64,000 nt of DNA, from NCBI GenBank assembly GCA_012931725.1, contig CM022944.1:115814771-115878770 (forward strand). The letters run 5' to 3'. A program made the position numbers and the translations under genes. Of the stretch, positions 38,201 through 49,000 are shown one piece after another. How positions within the stretch are numbered: position 1 is the stretch's first letter; every line of letters starts with the position of its first letter. Below the pieces are notes generated by a model. That model saw only the letters and a program-made list of their open reading frames with translations. It was not told where the DNA came from and searched no databases. The stretch comes from Litsea cubeba. Lineage: Eukaryota; Streptophyta; Magnoliopsida; Laurales; Lauraceae.

Positions 38201-39443
38201 ATACACTATGTGGTGAGATGCCTAGGATTTGTTTGCAAGAGGGGTACGTGCAATTACCAAAAGAAACCCTAAAACCGCAATCAGTGGCAAAGACATTAAT
38301 TACATATAAATTCAATCCTCTTCATCTCAGAGAAATGAATTTAAATAACTCCTTTAACGAGTATAAATCCCACTAATGATAATTACAGCCCATAAGCCAT
38401 AAAACAAGTTTATCAAATAATCTTAGCCATTAATTAGTGGGCACTAGACCAACATAAATAAATCTATAAAACTTTTAGATTTGATGGATATGATTGGGGT
38501 AGATATATCCAAATTAAAATCATCACCACTACCATCATGGCATTATCATAGTCATGGTCATCATAACATAAATATCATTAAGGTTAAGGTGATGCTAAGC
38601 TGGTATTAATTTAGAAAACCTGCTAAAAGAAGACAAAAGAGGTTGTCTTCTTTTTCTTCTTCTAGCAGTTAATAGCGTGGTCCCTAGATCCAAGATTTCC
38701 TGAAATGTAAGGAATTTCTGTTTCTGGTGGTCAGAGTAGAAGAGAAACAAAGAGAAAAGGTTGCTTAAGTGGGTGATTCTTGTTTCTTCAATTGGGTCTC
38801 TCACTTCTCAATCAGACATTCCTTTATGTCAATCTCTTACTCATTTCTCTTTGTATGTGTTTTTGCTTTGATTCCTCTACATTGATTCTCTCTCCCTCTC
38901 ATTCTCATGCCCTTTTTTGGGGTTACTGTGACTTTGTTTACCAAAACTGCTTCTTTTAATTTCAAAGACAGAGAAGTGGGTTTTTCTGCTTTTGGGTTTT
39001 GATGTTTGTGGATCTTTATAAGGATGGGAAGGTTTTCTTTTCTTTTCTTTTTCTTATTTTTTTTCTGGGGTTTGATGTTATGTTTTTCTCAGAGCTTTTT
39101 CTGGGTTTTTTAAGGTGACAGGTTTTGTTGGTTTTGATGTTCACACATTAATGAGAGAGAAAGTCCAAACATTCTTAGTTAATTTAAAAATGATCACAAA
39201 CATATGAAAAAGATCCAGCCCGTAGATCATGATGCATGCAAGGGGACTAAGCTCAACTAATCCCTGGTGGGATTAACAGTGTTACAACAAATGTGTTTCA
39301 TGTTTTAATTGAATGCTTAGGATCAAGATCCTCTGGTTTAATAAATTATAATTATGTGCTAAACCTTGTTATTGCTTTTACATTTCTCTTGTAGAAAAAA
39401 CTAAGTTATCACAAATCCTAACATTTTTAATAATCCAATTATC
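35222..39443. other. CACTA internal DNA upstream of the transposase
   Basis: AT-rich DNA on the 5' side of the transposase gene, probably its promoter-distal leader or introns, and possibly captured DNA. No protein family is recognised. It has a short stretch similar to tnpA-like exon 7 (35633-35663) and poly-A/T runs. Open frames up to 117 codons carry no motifs. Confidence 0.45.
35633..35663 (-). pseudogene. Short sequence similar to tnpA-like exon 7
   Basis: TCTGGGTTGAAGCTAAAG followed by TTCGTCCG matches TCTGGCTTGAAGCTAAAG and TTCGTCCG at 19691-19721 in the tnpA-like gene, at about 26 of 31 positions on the same strand. It may be a scrap of a duplicated exon or chance similarity. Confidence 0.35.
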
Positions 39444-41119
39444 CTTTTTTTTTGCTAAATGGTAAATTGGTATTAAATTGGTATTAAAAGCAAAAATGCT
39501 ACATACAAAAAAAAAAAAAAAAAACTCTTTCCAAAAAAAAGGAAGGGCCCAAAAAATAAGAGGGAGAGAAAGATAACCACTGAGCACAACTCCAGAGAGC
39601 ACCAAAAAAAAAAAAAAAACACCAGCTGATAGGAGAACAAAACAAACAGCAGACATCATAGTGACTGCACAACAGTAACGGCGACTGGAAAATCGGGGCT
39701 GTAGCTGGAACTCAAACAATGCAGAAGGGAGATAATTTCTTCCATAGGGAGATAACAAGCTGTGAGAATGCTGCCATCTCTAATCTGTATTTGAGATACT
39801 CAAGTTGGCCCTTAAGCCACTCATTTCTAAGTTTTCATGGGAAATTAACAAATTGCAAATGATGTGAAGATGGTTAGGTCAACTAAACTGTGACTCCTTA
39901 AGGTAGTATAGATGCCAACTTGTGGCAGCTTATTCACCATACACATGCTGTAAATGAATGCCCATCTATGTTTTCGAATTGTTGAGCCCCATCATTAAGA
40001 GTTCTAATTCATTTACCATACACTTGCAATACATTATGCCAGTCTAGAATGTCCAAATAGGAGGTGCCACTTTGAATTAGATCCTAACCATCTAATTGGT
40101 GCCCATTGATTAAGTTGTTTAAAAGAAATCTGGGGTTCACGATCTTTAGAAAAGATAGAATATATGATTGTTCTGACCTTTGGGACTAATTAGAAGGTAA
40201 AAAAAAAGAAAAGAAGATGGGATCCATGATTGGACGATCTGGATTGGCATGCATATATAACTTTTGTATAATAAGCGAGTTGTGACTACATTCTGCTTTG
40301 TGGAAGGAAATCTTTTCGTATACAATCAACTAGATTTTAGTTGCATGGAACCTGATGCTGTTATTATTTTGCCTATGCATTGTTTGTTGTTGATGCAGGT
40401 TGCTCAAAGGATTGGTGTGCAGGTCTAAGGAAGAACTAACATGCATAATAATCTCCTTGGGAGAGGGTTCTCATGTTGCATAGGTTCTCGACTGTAGACT
40501 TTAGTTATGCCTGTAGTTGTATATTACAAAATTAGAAAAATGATAGTAAGAAGAGGATCTGTCCCAAAGTGTCTTATATAAGTGGTGTGCCATTGATATT
40601 TGTTGCATCATTGGCACAAGAGCTGGTATCCAAGGTTTAAATAACTAAGCTGTTCTATGTTTCTTTTCTTCTACAACCTTTTAAAAGTACAAGCTAATGC
40701 CAGCAAAGCTATATGCTCTGTGGTCCAGGACGTGGACTGAGATAGGCTTAACCATAGCAGACACAACTTCTTGTTTGGAACTTTGAAAACTGAGTGTAGG
40801 TTAAATTTGGGTTTAGACAAATAGTGTCATGCGTGGATAACCTGAGATACCTACAAGTTGAAGTAGTTCTGTTCTTTGACATGGCTTGAGTTTCAAAGAT
40901 CTGTTCAGGGCCAGGGGTTTGATGAAGATATCCGTGTCAAGTCTCAGAGTCACAGAGCCATTTATTTGAGCAGACAATGATGAGTCTTGGTCAGCAGACA
41001 ATGCTCAATCGCTTATTGGCTAAACATCTCAATGAGAAGAGAGGTCTGGCCGGCCTGCCTCCGGACTAAACAGAGATGACAAAAGAAAGAAACCCATCCT
41101 TTGCTAAACAAGAAGAAGA
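39444..41119 (-). mobile_element. Probable LINE-mobilised insertion with poly-A tail and 15-bp TSD
   Basis: On the minus strand the segment ends in TTGCTTTTAATACC...ACCATTTAGC followed by nine A residues (39453-39445), a tail I associate with plant L1-type LINEs. The 15-mer AATAATCCAATTATC lies directly outside the tail at 39429-39443 and again at 41120-41134, as expected for target-primed insertion. Only the outer ~300 bp looks LINE-like. The rest has no reverse transcriptase or RNase H motif, so it may be a 5'-truncated, decayed or transduced copy. Confidence 0.5.
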
Positions 41120-41679
41120 AATAATCCAATTATCTAAATCTCACTTCTTATCTATGGACTTCTTCTCCTCTTTTCCTCTTAGATTAAGGTAAGATTAATG
41201 CAAAAATTGCAGAGGAGAGAGAGATAGAGAATGGAAATCAACTGCTTTTCATTCTATTTTGCATTGTTGACACTTTTTCGCTTCTCAAAACCCCAAATCA
41301 CAAAAAACCCAACACAGTTCCACTTTTATAATCCACGAAGATACTCAAATCTTCACATACACAAACACCCAAAAATTATATGTACACAGACGATCTCAAA
41401 ACGAAAAGGGAATTCAACCATGTACTATCAATTCCACACCATATCAAACCCATAACGAAAATGAAACAAAATTAAGAAATGAAAGAAAAAGGAGGTAGCA
41501 ACAAAACCCCAATGACAAGAACCCAGTTTTGCTCTATAACCACTACCCCATATCATTGCAATGATGAAAGGAGAAGAAAAATATTCGCCTTTATTTCATT
41601 CCAGATCTAAAAACAAATGAAAACAAAGAAGAAGAGAGAGAGAGAAAAAAGAAGAGAGAGGGAGAGGGAGACAGACCTA

Positions 41680-42030
41680 TTTGGATTTTGAGGATGGAAG
41701 GGGAGAGACGGTTAGCTGAATGTGTGAGTGATGGCTGCTGCCGCTACGAGGAAGATGGAGAGGGCGAGTGATGGCTGCTGCCGCTGCGAGGAAGATGGAA
41801 AGGGCGAGTGATGGCTGCTGCCGCTGCAAGGAAAATGGAGAGGAGAAGATCGATGATGGGAGGGTCGAGATGGGTCTGGCGATGGAGCAGAGAGAACCTG
41901 CGCTGAAGTGGGGTGGGCGCTGCCTGAGAGAGAGAATCCGGGAAGAGGAAGAGAGGGATGGGAGAGAGCGAGACAGGGATGGGGATGAGCGATCGAGGGA
42001 GAGAGCGTGAGAGGAATGAGGGAATCGAAA
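41680..42030 (-). promoter_or_regulatory. GC-rich leader region at the CACTA 5' end
   Basis: The only markedly GC/CpG-rich stretch inside the element. It lies just inside the right subterminal repeats and upstream of the transposase. In En/Spm a GC-rich downstream control region holds this position and controls methylation-linked activity, so an analogous role is possible. That is an inference from position and composition. The overlapping open frames look like leader sequence. Confidence 0.4.
41726..41848. repeat. 40-bp tandem repeat, about three copies
   Basis: Unit start GAGTGATGGCTGCTGCCGCT at 41726, 41766 and 41806, each followed by a G/A-rich half (GAGGAAGATGGA...GGGC). The first two copies are nearly identical. 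Confidence 0.85.
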
Positions 42031-42059
42031 TGAAATGGGACGTTAATATCAGAGGGGGG

Positions 42060-42349
42060 GAAATAAAATGTAGGCGCCAAAGGAAAAGGCGTTTGGCGGG
42101 GGAATTAAATTACCTTTGACGGCGAAAAAAGAAGAACGCCGGGAAAACTAGGAAATTTTCCTGCGAAGGCAGAATACACGCCGGGAAAGGAAGATATTTG
42201 CCAGCGAAAATTATAAAATGCCGGGATAAACATGACATTTGCCGGTGAGTAAATTTCGCTAGCAAGATTATACTATTGCCGCGCAAAATCGGATTTCACC
42301 GGGGAAAATTATACTTTTCCCGGCATAATAAGAAAACGCCGGGGAAAAA
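42060..42349. repeat. CACTA right subterminal repeat array
   Basis: Short units such as CGCCGGGAAAA, TGCCGGTGAG and TTCCCGGCATAA in both orientations mirror the array at the other end. It is shorter (about 290 bp against 915 bp). Confidence 0.85.
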
Positions 42350-42378
42350 CGCCGGGAAAAGTGCATTTTGTTGTAGTG
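42350..42378. repeat. CACTA right (5') terminal inverted repeat
   Basis: Ends ATTTTGTTGTAGTG, the inverted counterpart of 4351-4379, followed by the TSD AAA at 42379-42381. Confidence 0.9.
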
Positions 42379-42381
42379 AAA

Positions 42382-43457
42382 TCAAGCCCGGCCGATTTTT
42401 TTTTTAGGTAAAATAGCCTAGCCAATTAGACTCTTGTTTAACCACTATTGAAAGCCACAGTGGCCCACTAGTATAAATAGTCTAGTTCAATTGCATGCAA
42501 TCACGTTTGCATCTGCTACCAAAACAATCCAAGTTAGTTCAGATTCCACATTCTGTGAAAAACAGCATATATATGTGAAGGGGCAAATTGGTAAGTTGTG
42601 GGCCCAAATTCCACATCGTTCAATCACTCAGTTGCAATCATAGCCGTGTATTTAATCATATCTTTACTTGCATGGAAGTTTTGAAAAAATAATGGCACGT
42701 TTCGTAATTTCACAAAAAACCAAGGGCACTCCCATATCCTCTTGGAAAAGATAATGACACGTTTTGTAATTTCACATAAAACCAAAGGCACTCCCAGATC
42801 CTCTTGTCCTTTGTAATAGGATCTTGAATATCTTCTCAGCCTAAATCCAAGGGTCCAAAATATCCAAAGATTCAAAAACTGAGCTCCCTTATTATATAGA
42901 TTGTAGCGATTACACACTTCAGCGGCAATGAGACTCCAAACTCCACTATGGGGCCTATAAAATGATAATCTTGATTGTCCAAGATGAATGTCATCCCCTC
43001 TTAAGATATATTCTTAAATCTCTATTCAATGGGAGTGGGGCCATTATCCCATTGAGCACATGATTGAAACATGATTAATGCCACATTTTCAATTGTGAGT
43101 TCAATCTGACAATAGGACTTCTATTGAGCTGGAATTTGAGGATATATCATGGGGGAGACTTCATCTTGGATTATCTTGATTATCATTACGTGGACACCAC
43201 GGTAGAGTTTTGGAAACCTATTTTACTGGAAGCATGTAATATCTGTGATATAGGATTGGCTTGGCATGATACACAACATGCGATCCGTCTATCATATGAT
43301 TTTTACGAATTATGACCATTCAAAATAAGTAGTTGGTGGGCAAATTTACCACAAACAAGTTCTTAACACTATGAAAATGTCGAGGCAAAGAGGATCGGCT
43401 CAAGGGGATTCCAACTTCCAACCAACATGACATTTTTAAATTGAACCAATCGTATCA
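42382..43457. other. Intergenic spacer right of the CACTA element
   Basis: No gene. On the minus strand, TCTATATAATAAGGGAGC beginning at 42901 resembles the 5' start of plant Helitrons, but no matching 3' end was found nearby, so it is not annotated as an element. A short direct duplication (ATTTCACA.AAAACCAA.GGCACTCCCA) lies at about 42708-42800. Confidence 0.4.
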
Positions 43458-43466
43458 TTATATTTT

Positions 43467-44435
43467 GAGCTTTATGTGTATACCCCCCTAAGGTTTGTAT
43501 GACTTGTATATAGGCCCCTGAGGTTTTAGTATTTATAAATAGGCCCTTGCCTTTTCTTTTTAATACTTTTCATGTCCCCAAAATCAATATTTCCAACAAG
43601 AATGGGCAGCGACCATGAGATTTGTGTTGGATTTTTATTTAAATGAAAGTTTTTTCCTTAAATCCATTAAATAAAAATGAGTATATTATTATTTATAAAA
43701 ATATCAATATTTTATCTAAAATCCTAACGGTTTCTCTCAATGACACTCTCATGCACATGACCAGGGGTAGACCCAGGTACAAGGGCATGGGGACTACAGC
43801 CCCCACCAATATTATGAGAAAAGTTTAAAATCCCCCCCCCCCCCCACAGATTCTAAAAATTAATATGTTTTCTTTACATTTGCACCTCCCCCAATATTCT
43901 TTTACAAAGATCCAAACATCCCCCTCGTAAATTCTAAAAACTATTTTTTTTTTTTTGCATTTGCCCGTTCCACCAATATTTCTTTTACACCCCCTACACA
44001 TGAAGCATAATCATATATTTTAAAACTTTCATCAATCCAATGGTGGGTCATGTATGGATTGGATAAATCATAATCATTTATAAGTACAGGTGTTGATTGT
44101 TGTCATGGTCAATTTGTATTTAATGAAATGAGCCCTGTTTTGATAAGAAAAGGTGAATTTATGTATGGTTATTCTCTCCCACTAAGTGCAATTGTTAATG
44201 TTACATGCTTTATAAAAAAAAATGAGTCCAAGCTTTTGAAATTATGCATATAAGGATAAAAGAGATGGACAAAATGTCATTTCGCTCTAAAAAACTATGG
44301 TGGTTGGAAGACTATTGATTTTGGAGACACGAGATGTATTAAAATGGAAATGCAGGAGCCTATTTATAAATACTAAAACCTCAGGGGGCTATTTACAAAT
44401 CCTACAAATCTGACGGAGCTATATACATAAAAATC
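43467..44435. mobile_element. Mutator-type MITE, copy 1 (969 bp)
   Basis: Inverted ends of about 125 bp: the left reads GAGCTTTATGTGTATACCCC and later GGCCCCTGAGGTTTTAGTAT; the right end read inward has GATTTTTATGTATATAGC and GCCCCCTGAGGTTTTAGTAT. It is flanked by TTATATTTT on both sides (43458-43466 and 44436-44444), a perfect 9-bp TSD, which is the Mutator signature. It has no coding capacity. A poly-C run lies inside (43830-43846). A second family member is at 58526-59487. Confidence 0.85.
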
Positions 44436-44444
44436 TTATATTTT

Positions 44445-47229
44445 TATACCATTCTCATGCCCTAACTCGTTAGCAACAACGACTTGAGCTAAAGAAAGAA
44501 AGAAATTATATAAATTTATGAGATGTCATAAAAATCAAATTAATAGCTACGATCATTATATATTATATAAACCAACTATCACAGTAGTGCCCAACTCAGC
44601 ATGATATTGTCCGCCCTTGCACGAGTATGCTTAACTTCGTAGTTCTTATGGGATCCAGGGCTAAATGACTTTAAAACGTGTCATGTCGAATTAAAATGGG
44701 TTCAACTTATAAGCTCAAGGTCATTACTTGAACAGTTCATCACTGTGGGTTCTCCTTTTGGGGTCACCCTTATTCCTGTGGATTTTCCTTTCTTGGCTCA
44801 CGGGGTAACTTGACCTGATATTGCATTAAAGGGATTAGACAGGAGGACTGAGGTTTCACAATATGAATAAAAATAATAAAAAGCCTCTATACAAATCCCT
44901 GTTGAAAGTAAAAGATATCTATTCCTCTATATGTCTTGATTCCTTAATGTAATTAGTAATGGTAAATGATTTGTGAATGAGAGAGTTTTGTATGCAGAGT
45001 TGATGCTTACAGGGTTTATATCTCTTTTGGTCACTATCTACAAGGCCGGGCTATATTCATTTTGCTTTTTGAAGGATACGGTGATACTAAATGCCCTACG
45101 GTAACATTGAATACTTATGAAGAAAATGTTCTTTTAGGGTGAAACCTACATAAAATTTAGAAAATGTTTTTTTAGGGTGAAACTACATAAAAGATGATAG
45201 TTGTAATAGCAAATATAACAATTATACCATACAAAGATTATACATTTTATGTATAAATCATGACTTCGAGATATAATGTTTGAAAATCAGCTAGATTATT
45301 CATTTTATATATAAATTTGGAGCAATGGTCATTTTGTTGAGTGAATATCTGTTTTTACCTGTAAAAAATGTCTAAAACGTGTTAATTGATTTAGCATAGA
45401 ACATAATATTGGCAGCTAAATTCCATAAACGCAAGGGACTTATCCTTGGTTTGTTTCAAAATTTCAAAAGGTTATAAAACTTTGGTTTATCCTTCAAAAA
45501 GTAAATGAAGATTTGAATATTTAAAAAAAATTATGATTTTTTTTTGAAAATTTTGAGAAATGAGAAAAAAACTCTTATGTCAATTTTCAAAATCTTCGTT
45601 CACAATCACAAATCATTTAAGAAAAATGATCAAGTCCAACTGAAATAACCTAGTGGGTGTATGGATGGTTTAAAAAAGGGATTTCAACCTTCTAAAAACT
45701 AGTTATATTAAATGGTTATGATCATAAAAGCAAAATGGTTGGTTTTAGGAAGGGCATTTTTTTTTGTCATTTTTCAACAAAATTTATAGGACTTGTTGTT
45801 GCTTAAGAAATTGTGAAATATGGAGAAAGATTCACGATTAGAGACTTGCAGATAATACGAGAAAGGATAGTTTGCATGTAAAAGAGTCGCGCTTCCATTC
45901 CTTTCTCTAATTTATTTTCACATGGGTTCGAGTCTTCAAAAATTGAAAAAAAAAAAAATTTATCATTCCTCGCAGGTGCAAGTTGTTTTTATGACATATT
46001 ATATATCTACAACTAAATGAAAAGAATTCAGAAAATACATGAAATAAGCAGAAAATGGGATAGACCACCGACTGTAGTTTTGCGTGTCAGCATAAAAAAA
46101 AAAACCCTTCAAAGACTTTCAAAATTATGGTGTAGAGATTATGGGTTTTTTTACGTCATTTAAGCAGTCCTTTAAGCAATTTTTTAAATTTATCACTTGT
46201 TTTTCGAGTATGCAAAGTGAAAATCCAAGAGTAGTTTTTTCTTTTTTTCCAATCTTATCTCTATTGGAATGTGGTTTGCCTTCGGTTAACCACAAGCCTC
46301 CAAACTACAAATCCTAATTTTTTTAAATACATCAGAACAATTGTCAATATCTCCATCCATTCCAAGTCTCCTCTCTCTCCACTCTCCACTCTCCTCTCTC
46401 CTCTCTCTCTCCACTATCCTCTCTCTAAACTAACTGAACTCATAACTTCCTCAAAAAAAAAAAAAACAAACTTCCCACTTGTAACTGCTCTCCTATCTCC
46501 TAGTCCAATTACATAGAATATGAAAAAAAATAAAAGACTGGGAGCAAAGGAGGAGAAGGAGAGAGATTTAGCTTTCTTCAATTCGTTGCTACACTTCAAG
46601 GGTTGGCTCTCTGCACATCAACTATTTTGGCTCTGTAGGAGAGAAGATTTTCGTCCTTCTATAATATATTGAGTACATTCATTGTATTTAATATTTGTTT
46701 CCTCTATCTTTATGTCTAACTAAAGCCATGGGTTCTGTAGAATGTGATTTTGCTAAGGAGACTGTTTGGGATTTAGAAAGGGGTTGAGATTTTTTTGTGT
46801 TCTGTTTATCTATTCCAATCTGTTTTTCCATCTTTTGGATTGAGGTCACAGGCATTGTGAACGAAAATGTGAAATTGTGAATTGAGTGGCCAAAAACCTT
46901 TTGAATTTAGTTCACCTGACATATTGCATATTCTGTTTCCATGTTCGGGCTAAGCCATAATTGCAAATGGGTTGAAAATCAGCCCGATGCAAGGGGCTTT
47001 GGCCGGAGATCTCTCAAAGCATGACTTTGTTGCAAACAGTCCATAAAAAAAAGTCATGTAACCAAAGGTCCTCTAATACATTCTCATACCTGAAATGTCT
47101 AATTTATCCTTTCTTTAAATCATATCCCATGATTGGTGGGATATCCCATTAATAATGGCCAACTACCATTTAATTGGCCACGAATAATGGAATCCCATTA
47201 ATGAGATTTTCAAATAAACTCTAAAAACA
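44445..47229. other. AT-rich intergenic spacer
   Basis: No gene recognised. It has a 38-bp tandem duplication at about 45121-45195 (AGAAAATGTT.TTTTAGGGTG units), several poly-A/T runs and a CT-rich microsatellite (46369-46425). An 81-codon open frame over the CT-rich tract is a composition artefact. Confidence 0.5.
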
Positions 47230-47238
47230 TACAAATAA

Positions 47239-48319
47239 GGGGTTTTGACCGTACAGGGTATAAAATACCCTGTATTCCTTGAAATGGTGTTGACCAAAAG
47301 TATATCCCAAATATGGGTATCATACAGAGAGCCTCTTTTTTTTTTTTCCACTTTTACCCTTTCTGTGCGATATCGCAAATATTTGCGATATCGCATAAAC
47401 TGAAGAGTCATTATATGAGATGCTCGTTTTCCCTCCATATTTTTCCTCCATTTGCAGCAAAAAGCAAGTCATTTTCCTTCATTATTTTCATGTGGCTGTC
47501 TTCATCTTTCATATCTTTTGTACATCTAATACGAAAGGGCAAAAGCAAAGAAAGAAGAGTGAAAGCCATCCCGTTTCCAGCGTGTGTTTGTTTCCGATTA
47601 TGAGTTCGGACTGGAATAAAAGCAAGCCCGTGTAATGGTTGAAGGTAGCTCTCGCCTATTCAGCCACAAAGACCTCTTTTGAAAAAGGATTCTAGTTCCC
47701 AATTCAAGGGACCCTTTGTAGGAGAGAGACGGAAAGTCAAGCTGGCCAAACGCCACACGAAAGAAGTGTTTCTATTAGTGCACAAAAGCCCTCAAAGTAA
47801 TAAAGAATCGCACTGTCCTTCTAGTGAGGAGGAGTCCTAGGGGAGAAAACTAATAAGTGGATTGAAAGGTTAGTATGGAATGATTCCCAGAGCAGGGGAG
47901 AGATCAAGCACAGAAAGAAGCTCGTTCCAGTCTTGGTTCAATTGCATGTGCCAGAGCTTTGGAAAGGCTCCTTTCATTTTCATGGTTGAATTCATAGTGA
48001 AAGGTCAATCTTGTCGGCCCGCTTGATTGAATTGAGTACCTTACTGGATAGCTTGCTTTACTTCCGTTGATAATGGCGTGCTGGCCGACAAAGAAGGAAG
48101 ACCTCAATGCCAGGTCCGAAAAAATTGGATGGAAAACGAGCATCTCATATAATGACTCTTCAGTTTATGCGATATCGCAAATATTTGCGATATCGCACAA
48201 AAAGGGTAAAAGTGGAAAAAAAAAGGCTCTCTGTATGATATCCATATTTGGGATATACTTTTGGTCAACACCATTTCAAGAAATACAAGATATTTTATAT
48301 CCTGTACAGTCAAAACCCC
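47239..48319. mobile_element. Fold-back element with 9-bp TSD and a unique core (1,081 bp)
   Basis: Inverted arms of about 200 bp (47239-47440 and 48125-48319) begin GGGGTTTTGACCGTACAGGG on the left and, read inward on the right, GGGGTTTTGACTGTACAGGA. The flanks are TACAAATAA (47230-47238) and TATAAATAA (48320-48328), a 9-bp TSD with one mismatch, which suggests a Mutator-type element. Each arm contains the palindrome GCGATATCGC twice around AAATATTT. The core (about 47450-48110) is less AT-rich than its surroundings, unrelated to the arms, and looks like captured DNA; its source is not certain. It encodes no transposase. Confidence 0.8.
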
Positions 48320-48328
48320 TATAAATAA

Positions 48329-48892
48329 ATTTCATAATAACGCAAATAAATTTAAAAAAATATAATAAATTAAAAAAAAGTAATAAATTTCAAAAGAACG
48401 CAGCTAAATTTAAAAAGATGCAAATAAATTATAAAAGATCCAAATAAATTTTAGAAAATATAAATAAATTTTAAAAGATCCAAAGAAAATTCAAAAAATG
48501 TAAATAAATTTCAAAAGACGTAAATTAATTTTAATAGATGCAAATAAAATCCAAAAATACAAATAAATTTACCAAAACTAAGGTAAATCAATTTTCCATA
48601 TTTTTGAAAAATTTGCCAAAAACTCAAGTATTTTTTCCAAAACTCAGTTAAATTTATTTTTAAAAATACAAATAAATTTGAAAAGACGTAAATAAATTTT
48701 AAAATACACAAATAAAATTAAAAAACACAAATAGATTTCAAAAAATGTAAATAAATTTTCTAAGAAACTCAGATAAATTTAAAAAAAAACTCAAATAAAT
48801 TTGTCAAAAACACAGAAATTTGACAGAAGACAGATAAATTTGATAAAAACTCAGATAAGTTTTACAAAAACTTAGATAAACTTTACAAAAAC
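48329..48892. repeat. AT-rich degenerate minisatellite
   Basis: About 560 bp of imperfect units of roughly 20 bp built on CAAATAAATTTTAAAAGAT and, towards the right, ACTCAGATAAATTTTACAAA. It starts at the fold-back element's right TSD and ends at a short GC-rich open frame. Confidence 0.8.
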
Positions 48893-49000
48893 TCAGACAT
48901 CATCAAACTTGGCTTCCCTCTCAAACGACTTTGATGCACGAATCGCGAAATCCAACCCCTTGTTTGCGCTCTCCCTCGACGCGATCGTGTCTCGCGCCAT
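48893..49000 (-). CDS. 35-codon GC-rich open frame, possible gene 5' fragment
   Basis: ATG at 49000, stop TGA at 48895-48893. The peptide starts MARDTIASRESANKGLDF. The frame and its upstream 150 bp (49001-49140) are far more GC- and CpG-rich than the surroundings, like a plant 5' UTR and first exon. The stop falls where the AT-rich minisatellite begins, as if the gene had been cut by the repeat. I do not recognise the protein. It could equally be a non-coding remnant. Confidence 0.3.
   Translation of the reverse strand: MARDTIASRESANKGLDFAIRASKSFEREAKFDDV

Larger units (their letters stand above)
4351..42378 (-). mobile_element. 38-kb CACTA (En/Spm-type) DNA transposon with nested insertions
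   Basis: The left end starts CACTACAAGAAAT and the right end finishes ATTTTGTTGTAGTG. The two 29-bp ends, read inward, agree at 24 of 29 positions. Both sides are flanked by AAA (4348-4350 and 42379-42381), the 3-bp target-site duplication expected of CACTA elements. Each end carries a subterminal array of short GCCGG-containing repeats. Inside are a TNP2-type transposase and a Transposase_24/TNPA-like gene, both on the minus strand and in the order TNPD then TNPA seen in En/Spm, which places the 5' end at 42378. The size is inflated by a copia element, a solo LTR and probably a LINE-derived insertion. Without those three the element would be about 23 kb. Both proteins are disrupted, so it is probably non-autonomous now. 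Confidence 0.9.

Noticed and set aside
42470..42901. Possible short Helitron between ACTAG near 42468 and TCTATATAATAAGGG at 42901 (minus strand)
   Set aside because: The 5' start is suggestive, but the candidate 3' end lacks a proper hairpin at the right distance from CTAG.
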